A stretch of DNA of 64,000 bases, taken from assembly GCA_026874595.1 (NCBI GenBank), contig CM049319.1:13731601-13795600 (forward strand). Reading direction: 5' to 3'. Source of the stretch: Sipunculus nudus. Taxonomy: Eukaryota; Annelida; Sipuncula; Golfingiida; Sipunculidae. Shown here piece by piece: positions 11,193-41,323 of this stretch. Below the pieces are notes generated by a model. That model was not told the origin of the DNA, did not search any database, and saw only the letters and a program-made list of their open reading frames with translations. The first letter of the stretch is position 1; each line of letters begins with the position of its first letter. The translations under genes and the position numbers were made by a program.

Positions 11193-11360
11193 TTGACAAC
11201 TGATATTCTGAAAAAGAAATATTCTTGTTCTATTTGGACAATTGGTACTCTGAGAGAAGAAATAATCTTGTCCCACTTGGACAATTGGTACTCTAAGAGA
11301 AGAAATATTCTTGTCCCACTTGGGCAATTGGTACTCTGAGAGAAAATTGTCCCGCTTATA
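11193..11360. repeat. 43-bp tandem repeat, about 3.5 copies
   Basis: The unit ggacaattggtactctgaga + gaagaaatattcttgtccca + ctt starts at 11236, 11279 and 11322, with partial units on either side. It begins about 70 bases beyond the right end of the MITE. Confidence 0.85.
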
Positions 11361-11536
11361 CCTGATAAGTAGGTTTCGTTCCTGTAGGCACAGGCGAATA
11401 TGCAGCAGCTTTTTTATTAAGGGGGTATCACACTCCAACACGAACAATGTGAAAAGTTTTTAGTATAGAAATAAGCGATGTCCCGCTTTCACCGGATTAG
11501 AACCGATGTCCCAATATTTACGGCAAAACAAGCCAG

Positions 11537-11598
11537 AGAGAGAGAGAGAGAGAGAAAGAAAAAAGGGATAGAGAAAGAAAGAGAGGTGAAGTAAAAAC

Positions 11599-11654
<56 letters not shown>

Positions 11655-11955
11655 GAGAGAGAAAGAAAAAGGGAGAGAGTAAGAGAGAGAAAGAAAGAAA
11701 GTAAGAAAGAGAGACAGTAAGAGAAGGAGAAAGAAAGAGAGAGAGAGATAAAGAAGAAAGGGAGAGAGAAAGAAAGAAAGCAAGAAAGAGCTAGAGACAG
11801 TAAGAGAGAGAGAAAGAAAGAAAGAAAGAGAGAGAAAGAGAATAAGGAAAAGAAGAAAGGGAGAGAGAAAGAAAGAAAGCAAGAAAGAGAGACAGTAAGA
11901 GAGAGAGAAAGAAAAAAAAAGAGAGAGAGAGAGAGAGAACGAAAGGGAGAGAGTG
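11537..11955. repeat. GA-rich purine tract
   Basis: About 420 bases of almost uninterrupted purine on the + strand, with (GA)n blocks and gaaagaaag words. Open frames through it give Leu/Ser/Phe-rich artefacts. Confidence 0.95.
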
Positions 11956-12128
11956 AAGTACCGGAATCAGAGGGAATGTTAACAAAATATGTATATATTC
12001 AATGTATATAATATTTTAAGAGGGTATGTTATATTATAAAAAAATAATACATGATTTACAACTTGGTATATAGATTACATATATGATATTTTTATGTAGC
12101 ATGTTTTATACATATATACACACAAGGG

Positions 12129-12135
<7 letters not shown>

Positions 12136-12196
<61 letters not shown>

Positions 12197-12202
12197 AGAG
12201 AA
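12136..12202. repeat. (AG)n microsatellite
   Basis: About 28 uninterrupted AG units followed by ggaggg. Confidence 0.95.
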
Positions 12203-12326
12203 TGAGTGGGAAAGATAACATAAGCCTATATTTATTCATGGTCTATAAAATTAAACAAATACAATGTAAATAATTGAACATGATGTTTTTGTGTTGAATG
12301 CAGTTAAAAACTACATTTGTCATGTG

Positions 12327-12625
12327 CGCGATGGTAGCGCTCGGTAAAAGTCCTTAGCGCTCGGTAGTACCAAGACTTTTGAATTAAGTATATGTAAGAA
12401 CACTATACCCGTTGTAAAAGCAGGGTAGCGCTCGGTAAAAAGTTCCTAGCGATCGGTAGCCCCATGTGGGTCATAGCATTGCCTGGCCTGGTGTGAGCCA
12501 AGGGCAGCGCTCGGTAAAAAGACCGAGCGCTCGGTAGCCCCACGCGGGTCAGAGCAATGCCTGGTGTGAATCCAGGGTAGCGCTCGGTAGCGCTCGGTAC
12601 GCTTGGTAGCGCTCGGTAAAAAGAC
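12327..12625. repeat. Array of TAGCGCTCGGTA motifs
   Basis: About nine copies of (t/c)agcgctcggta, some followed by aaaaag, occur in 300 bases, arranged in two ~80-100-bp units (agggtagcgctcggtaaaaa ... agccccangngggtcanagca ... cctggtgtga). AGCGCT is self-complementary. It is GC-richer than its surroundings and non-coding. Confidence 0.85.
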
Positions 12626-12758
12626 CGACCCAGGAAAGGGGGTTTGTCCAATGGTCAATTGGCTTATGTCTCAATCGGGGCTTTTTAGGATGGTCTTTTG
12701 TCTGTAGGTTTGTCGGGGGCGGGAGGTGGGCCACAGCTTTTGTAAGCAGGTTATTTGT

Positions 12759-13396
12759 TAGCGGTATATATACCACACCAGCAGAACTGACATCGCTGGT
12801 AGTGGTATCGGTGTGCATACACTCCGATATCGAAACAAAAAAGTTAGAACTAACTTTTAAACTGACAGCTTCTCACCTTTTATTTGGATGATGTCAGCAT
12901 AAAAAATGCATTTGGTCTGTTTGATTAGTATATCCACGGCAGGTTTACATTATAATTAGTTGGCTCAAATGTATTAATTTTTGTATATGTGGGTCTTTAT
13001 CCACATGAGTAATCAGAAACAGCCTGTCGTCTGTTCAAACATGGCTGCTTCATTTACATCTGCTAGACTGCTACCACTGCTACTAGGGGGCGCCTTTGTG
13101 CTATACAAATTAGACTCATACTCTTCCTCTAGACTGTCAATCCTGAGACTTTGGATTGTCATTTTTTTTGTTCCGGGTATATCCTACATGGTATGCAAAC
13201 TGTAAATATAAAAAGAAACTAAATAACCTTTTGAATATATCCGGAAAAAAAATTACCATCCCAAGTCTCAAGATTGAAAGTCTAGAAGAAGAGTAAGAGT
13301 CTAATATCTAACTTTTTTGTTTCGATATCGGAGTGTATGGACACCGATACCACTACCAGCGATGTCAGTTCTGCTGGTATGGTATATATACCGCTA
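12759..13396. mobile_element. Non-autonomous DNA transposon with perfect 9-bp target duplication
   Basis: The terminal inverted repeats are about 85 bases and ~97% identical, starting TAGCGGTATATATACC and reading on through CAGCAGAACTGACATCGCTG and CTCCGATATCGAAAC. The direct flanks GTTATTTGT at 12750-12758 and 13397-13405 are identical, a 9-bp duplication as made by Mutator-type transposases. Inside, a second inverted pair (13111-13181 against 13240-13307) starts AGACTC. No transposase is encoded. The Mutator-like assignment rests on duplication length and long TIRs only. Confidence 0.9.
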
Positions 13397-13405
13397 GTTA
13401 TTTGT

Positions 13406-14919
13406 CTGCTGGGATTTTGTCCGATGGACCTTTGTCGATCGATTGACCTACATGTACTTCTGTATGTGTACAAGTAAAATTAAGCTGTTTACAGTTTGTA
13501 TGTTTTCGTCTGTATTGCCCAGACAATATAAACAATACAACATATATGAAAATCATAACACGGTGAAACAGGTAAAAGTATTGACTTACAACCCAAAAAA
13601 GAATGTTGACGTACAGTTTCGCAATAAAAAAAACAGCACGATCAGGTCCCCCATAAGTTCGCCTAAAGCAGCGTCTGAATCAAACATTAAAAACTCATGT
13701 TTATAACAGTATTTATAGCAAATGAGAAGCCATCAGCGTAACAAGTGCAGGTACAGACCTTATGCCGCGTTCGATCTTTTGTTTACGATCCCTGTCGTCT
13801 GCTCGAGTCCGCGCTTTCGCTTACGGAGCTGGCGCCCTCATGTGACAAAGTTCCTTAACTGGGGTTTGATCATCTAACAGGAGGTATAGGGCCTACTCAC
13901 TGGGAAGACCTATACGTGTACCAAAAGTCCGCATAGAATATGAAAAACAGGGTAAAACAATTCTTCTTTCTAATACGTGGCTGATACGTAATTTGCTGGT
14001 TCAGTGCTGGTATTTGTGAACCTAATAAATGTAACAACACCCCTGTCAGTTTAGAGCTACCCTTGCAATTTTTTCCTGCCGTGTTTGCTCCTTCTTTTCA
14101 AGTCTGCTGCACACACCTTAACTTCCAGCTCCTTCATTTTACCCCTAGCTTTCACCAAAAGCCACCTTTATAGTTTTTACCCCTACCTTATTGCGCATGG
14201 GATTTGTTTGATGAATAAGCGAGATTGGGCAATCCACAGGGGTACGGGTAGAAGAACCCCCCCCCCCCTCCCCCATAGCAGAAACGTTTCTGGCGGAGAG
14301 GTGACGGTGATGTTTGCACTTGGGAGGGGGGAGAGTGTCTACAAACTCTCCGCTTAACCACACTTCCACCATAGACCATTTCTATTCAAAACAGACCTCT
14401 TCCGTTTGGGAATTGTGGGTATGGCCGGGACTATTTATTAACTGTCAAGCTTCGAAATCAAAATTTGTTACATTTCAAGGAAACACCTTCTATTTATATT
14501 CCACATGCAAATGCTCACAGAATATTGCTATACCACGAAGTGCTGACCAAAATAATGACCGCGCTTATGTAATTTGCCTCGAGCAATTCTTATCTAATAT
14601 ATTTGAAACGGAAAATATATATTTATTCCTGGGCCGCTGGTGTATTTAGAACCCCCGGTGGATTGTGGGCATGCGATTTCTATATATATTTCTATTTCTA
14701 TTCCCTTACCAACAGAGTCATACTCTTGTGAGTTCGATTCTGCGCAGTGTGTAGCTTCGAGTGCATTATGAATGATAATAATATTAATCAATCAAACACA
14801 TAGGTTAAAAACTGTAAACAGGATCGTTTTATCTTACGTTGGCATAGACCCGGCCTGCTCCCTCCACAACACTAAAGTTCAAATAACGGACGACAGTGTA
14901 CATTATATATAGGGGAATG
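13406..14919. other. Non-coding stretch
   Basis: No supported gene. Includes C-rich run 14258-14267. A weak B-box-like word gagttcgattc near 14732 is not accompanied by a tRNA fold. Confidence 0.4.
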
Positions 14920-14934
14920 CTTGAATCTACGATT

Positions 14935-15605
14935 CATTTTACGCGGTTGCTGCTGCGGTCACGGTATGCGGTCGCGGTATACGGTTGCGGCAAGGTTGAT
15001 CCCATTTATGCGGTCGCGGATGTGGATAAAATGTATTTAGTATATATAATATACATAATTTGCACATATGATTTAGATAATATTTATGTTGGTCTACGAT
15101 ATATATCTTATATATGTATGTATCCCTGCATTGTGAAATGTGGCGGTGAAAGATCAAGAAACAAGCTGCTTCGATTAAAACAGATACATGTATCGGGCAG
15201 ATCAATGACCAGAGAATGACATGCAAATGTTTAACATATTTACAATAATTTAAATTGATGTTAACTGGTTAGAGAACGGGTTTTCTTCTCGTGGCATACA
15301 CTGATAAACACGTTAATCCTTGGGAAACCCCAGAATCTGATATTATAACAATTTGGCGCCACTAAAAAAATGAAATTTTCTTGATGTTCTAATTAATAAG
15401 GGAATGTTAATAATCCTGGGGAAACGTCTTTGAGACGTGTACCATTACGGGGGATTCCTCCGACCCCATGCATCCGTTTAAAATTTTGTCGGATGTCCGG
15501 TCGGATACGTACCGCAACCCAATTAAAGGAATCTATCCTTCATAATATCATGTGTTCCACTGTATCTGCAACCGCGACCGTACTGTGGCCGCAGCCACTT
15601 AAACG
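14935..15605. repeat. Inverted CG-rich repeat with cggtcgcggt words
   Basis: Left side words tgctgcggtcacggtatgcg and ggtcgcggtatacggttgcg (14946-14990) are matched in reverse complement by the right side (ctgcaaccgcgaccgtactg, tggccgcagcc, about 15567-15597). This suggests a diverged inverted-repeat element, but exact ends and a target duplication were not found. Confidence 0.45.
15338..15410 (+). repeat. Dispersed repeat copy 1
   Basis: gatattataacaatttgg...gccact, then atgaaattttcttgatgttc and aattaata, matches 18206-18275 in the same orientation with about 85% identity by eye. Confidence 0.75.
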
Positions 15606-15706
15606 GACTTGTAGCTTCAGATGGTGTACGCTATATAAATTGTATTTGTCATCTACAAACAACCAAAAATTCACTACTATTGCTATATATAAGTGGACAC
15701 ATTATA

Positions 15707-16209
15707 GCCCTGTTTACACTAGAAAAATGTGGCGCGCGCTAGACCGGTCCAGAAAATGTGGAGCGGGCTACATTTTAACTTGCGTTCAAACTGTGCCGGA
15801 CCAAGTGACCATGTAGAGCGCGCTACCCTGTCAGGTTAGGCCGCCTTGCACTTGGCCCGGCCTAGAATCTGCATTGCGTTTACACGCAGAAAAATACTGT
15901 AATGTAGCGCGGTCTAGATTGGATTCCCCCTTGCGCGCATGGCTAAATTCTAGTCACATGACGGCCGAGTCTTGCTGGAGCGCGCTGTATAGGTAGCGCG
16001 CTCCACTTCTGTTTACACACGTTCGAAGCACAAATGTAGGCCGCGCCAGACTGAGTCTGGCGCGCGCTAGAATCTGGAACCGACTCAACCCGGTGGTCAA
16101 AATGTAGCGCGCTCCTGACCAAAAATCCTCGAAATCTGGCGCGTTTGGGGGACTTGGCGCGCGGGTTAAACGATGTAGAGCGCTCCAGGAAAACGTGTAA
16201 AAATGGGGC
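15707..16209. mobile_element. CpG-rich non-autonomous element with TTATA flanks
   Basis: The ends GCCCTGTTTACAC and GTGTAAAAATGGGGC are inverted; TTATA flanks both sides (15702-15706 and 16210-16214), a candidate 5-bp duplication. Inside, gtttacac...agaaaaat and (t)gtagcgcg words recur near 15711, 15878 and 16012, and gagcgcgct palindromes are frequent. It is a sharp GC/CpG island in AT-rich DNA. No protein. Confidence 0.7.
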
Positions 16210-16214
16210 TTATA

Positions 16215-17279
16215 TTCACCTATATCTATAGACCACTTCACTATTATGTCCTGTTATATTTACACGCGTATAAGAAAACTGAAAGAAAGGGTAGGGCAAT
16301 AAACTCGATAAATTTTCCATAAACGAATGTGAAATCAAAATATTTATATGATTAACAACATATCTTGGCAATTTGTATATGGTGATTAGCTTATTTTTCT
16401 GATCACGTAATGCTCCCAATTACGGCATCTTGAAATTGAATGTCACAAAGCAAAAAAACAACAACAAAAATAGGAAAAAGTTTGTACAATGCAATTGGAA
16501 GAAAAGGAAGGAAAAGTATAAGACTGAGTTAAAAGAAAAGTAGGATAACTTGACATCCTGCAAAGATGCTTATCGTAGCTGACTGTATTGGTTAGCAATT
16601 AAAATATGTGTTTATATTGGCAAAAGCATATATAAAGTGCAAATGAATTTATTTGTGGACTCGTGCTTGGAAAAAGCGCAATAAGCAAATAATCCAGTAT
16701 TTTTTCATAGTGATCTTTTGCAAAAACGTGTCCACGAGTGCCACTGTGAAGGACACAGACAAGGGAACATGTTATTTGCTTCCATCTACCGTATGTTGTT
16801 GTAATTATTTTCGGCATCGGCGAGTTCTTGGTCATTTATGCCAACACCGTTAGTAATTTTGTTGTTGTTGTAAATTTTAACGCTAGATATTGTAAATGTA
16901 AATAATAACAATTAAGCTAATTCTCACAAAGTTTATCACCAAGGTATTCAGAAAAATTTTTTTTAAAGATTTCCCCCTGGTGCTTATACATAGATTTCAT
17001 CATTCGACGTCACTTGGTGCGAAAATTCTTTATAAAAAGTGTTTCCATCTTATGACTCATCTACTGATAGGCCTTCTCATATAAAATTTACATATGTAAA
17101 TGCTTCACGGTAAATGCTTCACGTTTTCAAAGAGAGAAGTATATATTTTCAACAAGCGACTACGTATTTCCGCGAAAACACAGAGGCATGGGTAAAAGTA
17201 AGTCATTGAATGTTCCTGACATAACATGACTCCAAATTTGTGGCATCAGTAATGCCAATTAAATCCTAATATATGTGCA
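16215..17279. other. Non-coding stretch
   Basis: No gene or clear repeat was found. An open frame at 16653-16853 has no motif. Confidence 0.4.
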
Positions 17280-17850
17280 ACTGTCACCAGATACAAATCT
17301 ACAGATGGATACATCATGCAAAAATATCAGGCCGCGACACAAATTAATCCACTAATGTATTCAATGTATTCTATAAAACCAGAACAGCAGGTGGCGCCAC
17401 CTGTATGGTCTAAAGCGAAGCTATCCAAGACGGACAAACATGCCAAATTTCAGACCAATAAATTAAACCACTTCAGAGATATTAGCAATTTTTACCCAAA
17501 GCCAAAGCACGGATGAATGCCACGCAAGAACAGCTGCAGATGGAGCCACCACTCTTTAGTAACAGATTGAGGCATCCAATATATATGGACATGTATAATT
17601 TCAGCCCAATACATTGCACCAATCACTAAGACGAACAGATTGAAAATGCATGGGATGACGCCAGGCCAAAATTCATTGTAGTCAAGTCTCAAGTATCAGA
17701 TAGAGAGATCCAAGACTTATGGAGTATGGACATGCAAAAGTTCAGCTCAACATTTTGAACCACTCCTTAGATATTGGCTGTTATCATAAAGACACCCAGA
17801 TTCATATTGCACATAAAGGATTGCAATTGGCGCCACCTGTCTTTCTTAGG
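17280..17850 (-). repeat. Inverted copy of the AGGTGGCGCCACCT repeat
   Basis: A perfect AGGTGGCGCCACCT lies at 17389-17402 and a half version ggcgccacct at 17829-17838. The sequence between (catgccaaatttcagaccaa, aaattaaacca) is the reverse complement of the 10040-10095 region of the copy at 9590-10130. Confidence 0.7.
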
Positions 17851-18205
17851 CACAACAACATAGGTGAGCGAATGACTATGCCAGGTTTCGGAAAGAGGAT
17901 CTCTGAGGAGGTCTCCGGAAACGAACGCGGCGGCGGCGGAACGCGGTCAAAAACACAGTAACCGCAAACCTGTCTTGGCGGATACAATTATTACAGCAAT
18001 CACTTTCGATTTAAAACAGGTAATGCTCGCGATTGAGCTTTTTATCATGTATATAACCTTATTTAAACTTTACACTAGGATGAGTTTTAACCAGGTAATA
18101 CTGTGATTTTGCATACTTATATACCGATTATTTATCCCTTGGTAGTATACATCGCTCTTAAACACGCACGCATGCATACTTCCGAATATACTGCCATTAA
18201 GATGT

Positions 18206-18275
18206 GATATTATAACATATTGGTGCCACTTAAAAATGTAATTTTCTTGATGTTCGAATTAATAGAGGAAATTTA
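18206..18275 (+). repeat. Dispersed repeat copy 2
   Basis: gatattataacatattgg...gccactt, then attttcttgatgttc and aattaatag, matching 15338-15410. Confidence 0.75.
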
Positions 18276-18364
18276 ACAAATTGGGTCCCTTTCGATTTTG
18301 TGATGGTCGAGATTTTAAGATTTCTCCGGTTGGTAAATCACTTCATCTCGGCAGTCCAAGGTCT

Positions 18365-18366
<2 letters not shown>

Positions 18367-18414
<48 letters not shown>
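18367..18414. repeat. (CA)n microsatellite
   Basis: 24 uninterrupted CA units followed by tacaaa and an A run. Confidence 0.97.
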
Positions 18415-18418
<4 letters not shown>

Positions 18419-18420
18419 AA

Positions 18421-21400
18421 AAAAAAGAGAAAGCAACACGCTCTTATTAGTAAAAGATTTTTTTTTATCATTTACAATTACTTTCCATCACAAGGTGGAC
18501 GGGAGAAATGGTCCCTCAGTGGCAGTACAATGTCTTATTGGGAAAAAGACCGCCCTCGATTCCACGATCATTGTGATATGCATATAAAAATTGATCACAG
18601 CAAAACATCTGGTCATGATGTACACATATTGGGAGATGAATTTGTGCTCTAAATAACACATAGATATGGACAATTACTACTCAGTATTGTATCTCTGCTT
18701 ATTACTTGTAACCCAATAAAAACACAGAGCTTCTAAAAATAATGGTGTATTTAAATCGTACAAATTTTCACAAGGTCAGCAAATACCGTAGGTCATGGCA
18801 TTATCCTCTCATTGCATTCCTACAATTTCATTTCTTCATCACCAGAGAGAGAGAGACATGTATTATTGGCATCGTGCCGAGCTGAAAATTTGGCTAAACT
18901 GAAGAATGTCCCAGTCTCATTGAACGAAACCAATGGTTGAAGAAACTTGGCCTTGTGCCAATGCCTGATTGCGGTAAACGGCAAATGCTCCGTGAACAAG
19001 CAGTGGTTGATTAACATAAAATAGTATGAATGCAATAACAGCAATCATGATTGGGCGTAGGCATTTCCCAGGTTAAAGAAAAATATGTAGCTTACATGAA
19101 AGGCTAATTTGTTCACCACTGAAATACGGGACTCGTAGACCTCGATATGGATCGGATCTGCTGAACTTGAGATATCGATACTAATTAACACCAATAGACC
19201 AACCCTTTTACTCTTTATCCGTAACTCCATGAAAAAATATATGTTGATGCTAAATCTTACTATTATAATTAATTCTACAAGCTTTAATTCTTTAGACAAG
19301 GCATCATGTATGACCTTTTAATTTTACAAAACGATTATTCAGTCACAATTAAACTAATAGAATATTGCATATAAACATGCTAGTCCATTACGAAATCGGA
19401 CACACATGTAAATGCTGTAATTATCGGAAAATCAACTGTCCAACAAAGCAAGTAAACAAGTGATTTTCCTTGGCAGTTGCAGACCAAATAATTTTAGTAA
19501 ATATTTTAGGGAAAAATATAGGACATTTCACATGAACGTTGTCCATTTTGCTTTTATATTCACTTTATGTATGGTTAATTTACTGTAACGCTACAGAATA
19601 CTCCCTGGATTGGGATGCAGTTCATTATTATTATTTTTTTGTGTAAATAAAGAAAATTAAAACTTAGTCATGATAAGGCAGTATATATGGTGTAACAAGG
19701 ACTCTAGGTTTTATCACACGATTGCATTATAACAGATCCAAGCTTAAATGCATGGTTTAAAATGTCATAAGAAATTAATGATATTTAAAAGGTTCATGTA
19801 TATATAAATAAGATAAGATACAACATTTGTATGCATAGCATTAGAATACATAGCTGATTGTGAATAAGGCATTTTAATGTAACCAGTTTATCAGCTGTTT
19901 GCTACCTTTTCTACACATCCCAGATGATTTTATTTTTCATCTATTTCTTGTTTAAATGTCAATTTTTCAATGATAAGGTTTACATTTATATGTCAATTTT
20001 TGAATTAAAAGGTTTACATTCTAATGTTAATTTAGACTAAGTAAATAATTACTGAAATGTTAAACATTCTTAGTGTAAACCAACTGGATACAAAAGTATA
20101 CTATTTTATCTTTTTTTTAACAAAATATTCATTTAATATGATATTATTTCAAGTATCTATTACAGGCACTCTTGCATATGCTCAGGCTCTACCTGGAAAG
20201 CTAATATAATAAACATACATAACATTATCTGCCAATAATTGACCCTGTTAATTGTGCATATACATCCATTTTTTTTTTCTGTGCACATCTACCTTTGCTA
20301 CAGACTTGGTCAACACAGATTTAACCAGTACTTTGGATATTCAATTGACTACACACAAATTGACACTAGTTTAACTTTGCTCAAGACAAATCACATGATA
20401 CCTACATTAAACTACACCTATGTTTCCAAACGACAGTCACAAACTTATCCCTGCGCAGCAAACATGGAATCTTTAAGCCTGCAAATTTCTCAATTAAATG
20501 ATTTCTTTGTACATAATTATGAAATATATTACATATATCATATCATATGAACATGCTGCACATATTCTCTCATTCATATTTTTGATGGAACCTCTTTGCA
20601 AAAGACACTCAAATGACAATAGTCTGTAATGAGCCCATTAAGAGCCGATATATCTGTGTTATATAATAAAAATCTGTCCAAACTATAGAGTAGTGGTCAA
20701 AATAGAAGAATGTCTCATAATTTCACCTGTAGATGGCAGCACAATAACCTACTAAAAGGAATTTTATTAAAATCTGATATGATATAAAGACTGATAACAG
20801 CGCCACCTGTTGCACCTTCATTAAATTATGTGTGCTTCTCCTGACTGAAAGGAATTTCCCTCATCTTGGAAACATCACTTGCTAAGGCTACAGACGACCA
20901 AGGCTTCTGTTTTAATATCTCTGCCAAGGAGGTGATGTTTTCTCCGGTGTCTGTTTTGGTTTGCCTCATTGACTGTCAGCCGGATAATGCCAAAGATAAC
21001 GAACAAATCTCTAGGAAACTTAAAAAATTAAGCCAGGGTGCAACATAGGCTATGGGAGTCACCACTGAATTTTAGTAGTGTATAATTTAATAAAAGATAA
21101 AAGAAATACTGATAATTTAGTTAAAGGATGAACGTGATTGGAATTTTACACCTTAGGGGAGGTATGTCCTCTATTGAGTTATCTATTGAGTTCTTAATGA
21201 CAAATGAAATTACAACTGGGCCGTCAGGTAAAGACATACCTGTCACAATATTCATATAACCTGATACACAATATTCAAAGATAAAGACTAAAGTCCCTAT
21301 AGATACTGGACTAAAATACAGGTGTATTGGGATTGTACTAGTGTGTTTTGAGTAAACTATAGAATCAGATCAGAACCCCTGGGATTGTAATATTTTAGTG

Positions 21401-22130
21401 TGTCGATCTTTCAATGGGAGGTGTCAATGCAAGGAGGTTACACTTAATTATTAATTTATAAGCGATTCCAAATTAAGGTGCCTTTATACAACGTCTGAAA
21501 ATACATGCAAGACACACTTTTGGGCCATCATCACTTGGAGTGATACTTAGGGTCTGTTCCTGCAAACGGGTGGCCACTGAATTTTAATGATAACAATAAT
21601 TCTTTTGTAAGCTCAGTGACAAATGCCCAATTAGAGAAAACAAATGTCATGAACAGGGCCTGAAATGATACTATGAACTTCTGATACAACTGAATAACAT
21701 GACATGAATTGTTTCATAATATTTACAAAATAAACTTTTAATCAGCATGCATAATTCAAGATTATTTATACATATACAAATTATCAATGTTCTCATGGTT
21801 ATTTTTAATTCTTTCCAATTGATCAGGCCAATTTCTCATTGCTTCATTGCATTTACCTTTGGTAATGAACTGCACATTTAAATATATATAAATTCAATGT
21901 GGAATTCAGAGGCACTCCCTTGAGAGGTTTACTTGGGAGTTTAGCTAGTAACCTCTCTAACATGGATATCACTTTATTACAGACAAAAAGGTTAGTGTTT
22001 GCTATTTGGAGGTACAACTGTATTTGTAAAATTATTGAGCACCCATTGCAGAACAGACCCAAGGAGGCAAATGGTGAGGAGGCATAAAAAATATAAAAAT
22101 GATGTTCGATATCTACAGGTGCAACTGGGA
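18421..22130. other. 3.7 kb without a recognisable gene
   Basis: AT-rich sequence downstream of the ankyrin gene's last exon. A TTTATT at 21973-21978 is AATAAA on the - strand, about 160 bases after that gene's stop codon, a plausible polyadenylation signal. Single CTCF-core-like words occur at 20799-20808. Nothing else is supported. Confidence 0.45.
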
Positions 22131-22136
22131 TGTTAT

Positions 22137-39752
<17,616 letters not shown>

Positions 39753-40724
39753 CTGCAATTACAGAAATTCTGCTGTAATCCTAGAATTTGGGAATGGTAA
39801 AAAAAGTGTTATTCTTATCTAAACTTTTCTGATACACATCCCCTTGTCTAAATAAGACTTTCCCCCCAAAGATAGATACACCTTTGGATGCTGTCATCAG
39901 AGTACTTATGTGCCACATCGCCATGCCTTTATCAAAACTGAAGGTTAATTTCTCACAGTTTCTTGAAACTGCTCATCAGAACTACAATTTTTAATACACA
40001 CTAAATCCTAGATGTTAGGGATGTCAAAATTATTGGTATACTGAAAGAAAAGCCAGTCAAAACGTTACATGATTAAATACAGTAATTAATGTAATGGTTA
40101 CCATCTAATGTACCCATAATGAAAAGCTTCTTTTTAAAGAAAGATAGGTTCATGGCTGGCTGCATTTTGTCAATGTCTGTTTAATGATGATCAATGAATT
40201 ACCTATACAGTAAGAATTATGCATTATGGATTTTGGAATTTCAGTGATCATTTTTATATGAACAATTAGATCTTTTTATTTCTTCTTTCTTAAGGCTCAG
40301 AGACATGTATATACTGGTATACATTTAGCTGATTGGATTTTTTATCATTTAATTCTTTTTCTTGTGTTTGCACTCACCGGATCTTGAAAAGGGCTGATTT
40401 GCAAATACTGAACTTTGCATGGTTATAGAGTTAAAGTTTTAAATAAATGACAGATTTATACCTAATACTCATTGCTGACAGTCCTCAACTATGCAAGGTA
40501 GTATGCTGACATAATTTTAAAATTTTTTACAAATTCCTTAATTATCATTTTTCAGTTGCTGAATGACAGCTTTTAAGGCTTCCAGTGATCAATGTGTGAC
40601 TGTAGTCCTCTTAGTTGTCATGGATTTGATTTAGACACAGAATCTACTCATATATGCTTGTTACATACATAAAACACTGATATCCACTGACAAGTGACCA
40701 TACCTCAACCACCATGTCATATAT
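39753..40724. promoter_or_regulatory. Upstream of the first ankyrin-gene coding exon
   Basis: On the - strand this is the intron before the first coding exon, judging from the acceptor at 39753-39754. A promoter and leader exon should lie farther right. No TATA box or leader exon could be identified by eye. Confidence 0.3.
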
Positions 40725-40732
40725 ATTCCAAC

Positions 40733-41315
40733 TAGTGGTGGGCCGATCATTGATTTTTATCGAAAGTCTGTCGGTGTGCTGCCACTTTCAAGCGCTCGAT
40801 TACCAAAGGCTACTATGGATTACATCATAATCATAATAATGAGTCTTTGTTCCCAAATAACTTCTGTATGTAACTGAGTTTACCACAGCAGATGCGAGAA
40901 CGGAGGATGTAATAAACCTCTTTGAACTGGCAGGGAGCTGTAGAATTAGCGGGGAGTTTTGTAACGAGATGTACATTGCACAATATGGGCGGTATGGCGT
41001 TAAAATACTCAATTAATTCTCCGGGTCTATGCAGCAAGTAGATGTCCTGGATTGTGGTTTAATTCTTGATTATTATAAATAATAAAAATGGAACTTTTTA
41101 AAGCATATTTTATTAATAATGGGAAAATATAAAAAAGCAAAGACTTCTTTTCTTTAGATAGAATTACTAAGACATGCGGACTTGGTTAAGAAAGTAAAGT
41201 TTCACAGATAACTGCATGATTCTTTATATTTGCCTGAACCGATTATTAATTGATCATCGATCGGTTTGCTCAAACCGATGAACGATTATGAAAAAGGAAC
41301 GGACTCCCACCACTA
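40733..41315. mobile_element. hAT-like MITE with 8-bp target duplication
   Basis: The ends TAGTGGTGGG and CCCACCACTA are inverted, and ATTCCAAC lies directly on both sides (40725-40732 and 41316-41323). An 8-bp duplication with short TIRs is the hAT pattern. The interior has diverged cgatcattgat / atcatcgatcgg words near the ends and no transposase. Confidence 0.9.
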
Positions 41316-41323
41316 ATTCCAAC

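Noticed and set aside
11460-11985. Long - strand open frames rich in Leu, Ser and Phe
   Set aside because: They only translate the GA-rich microsatellite; no start context, splice sites or domain.
13443-13706. 87-residue + strand open frame
   Set aside because: No motif and codons are AT-rich like the surrounding non-coding DNA.
14720-14765. tRNA gene suggested by gagttcgattc
   Set aside because: No matching acceptor stem, A box or anticodon arm could be drawn.
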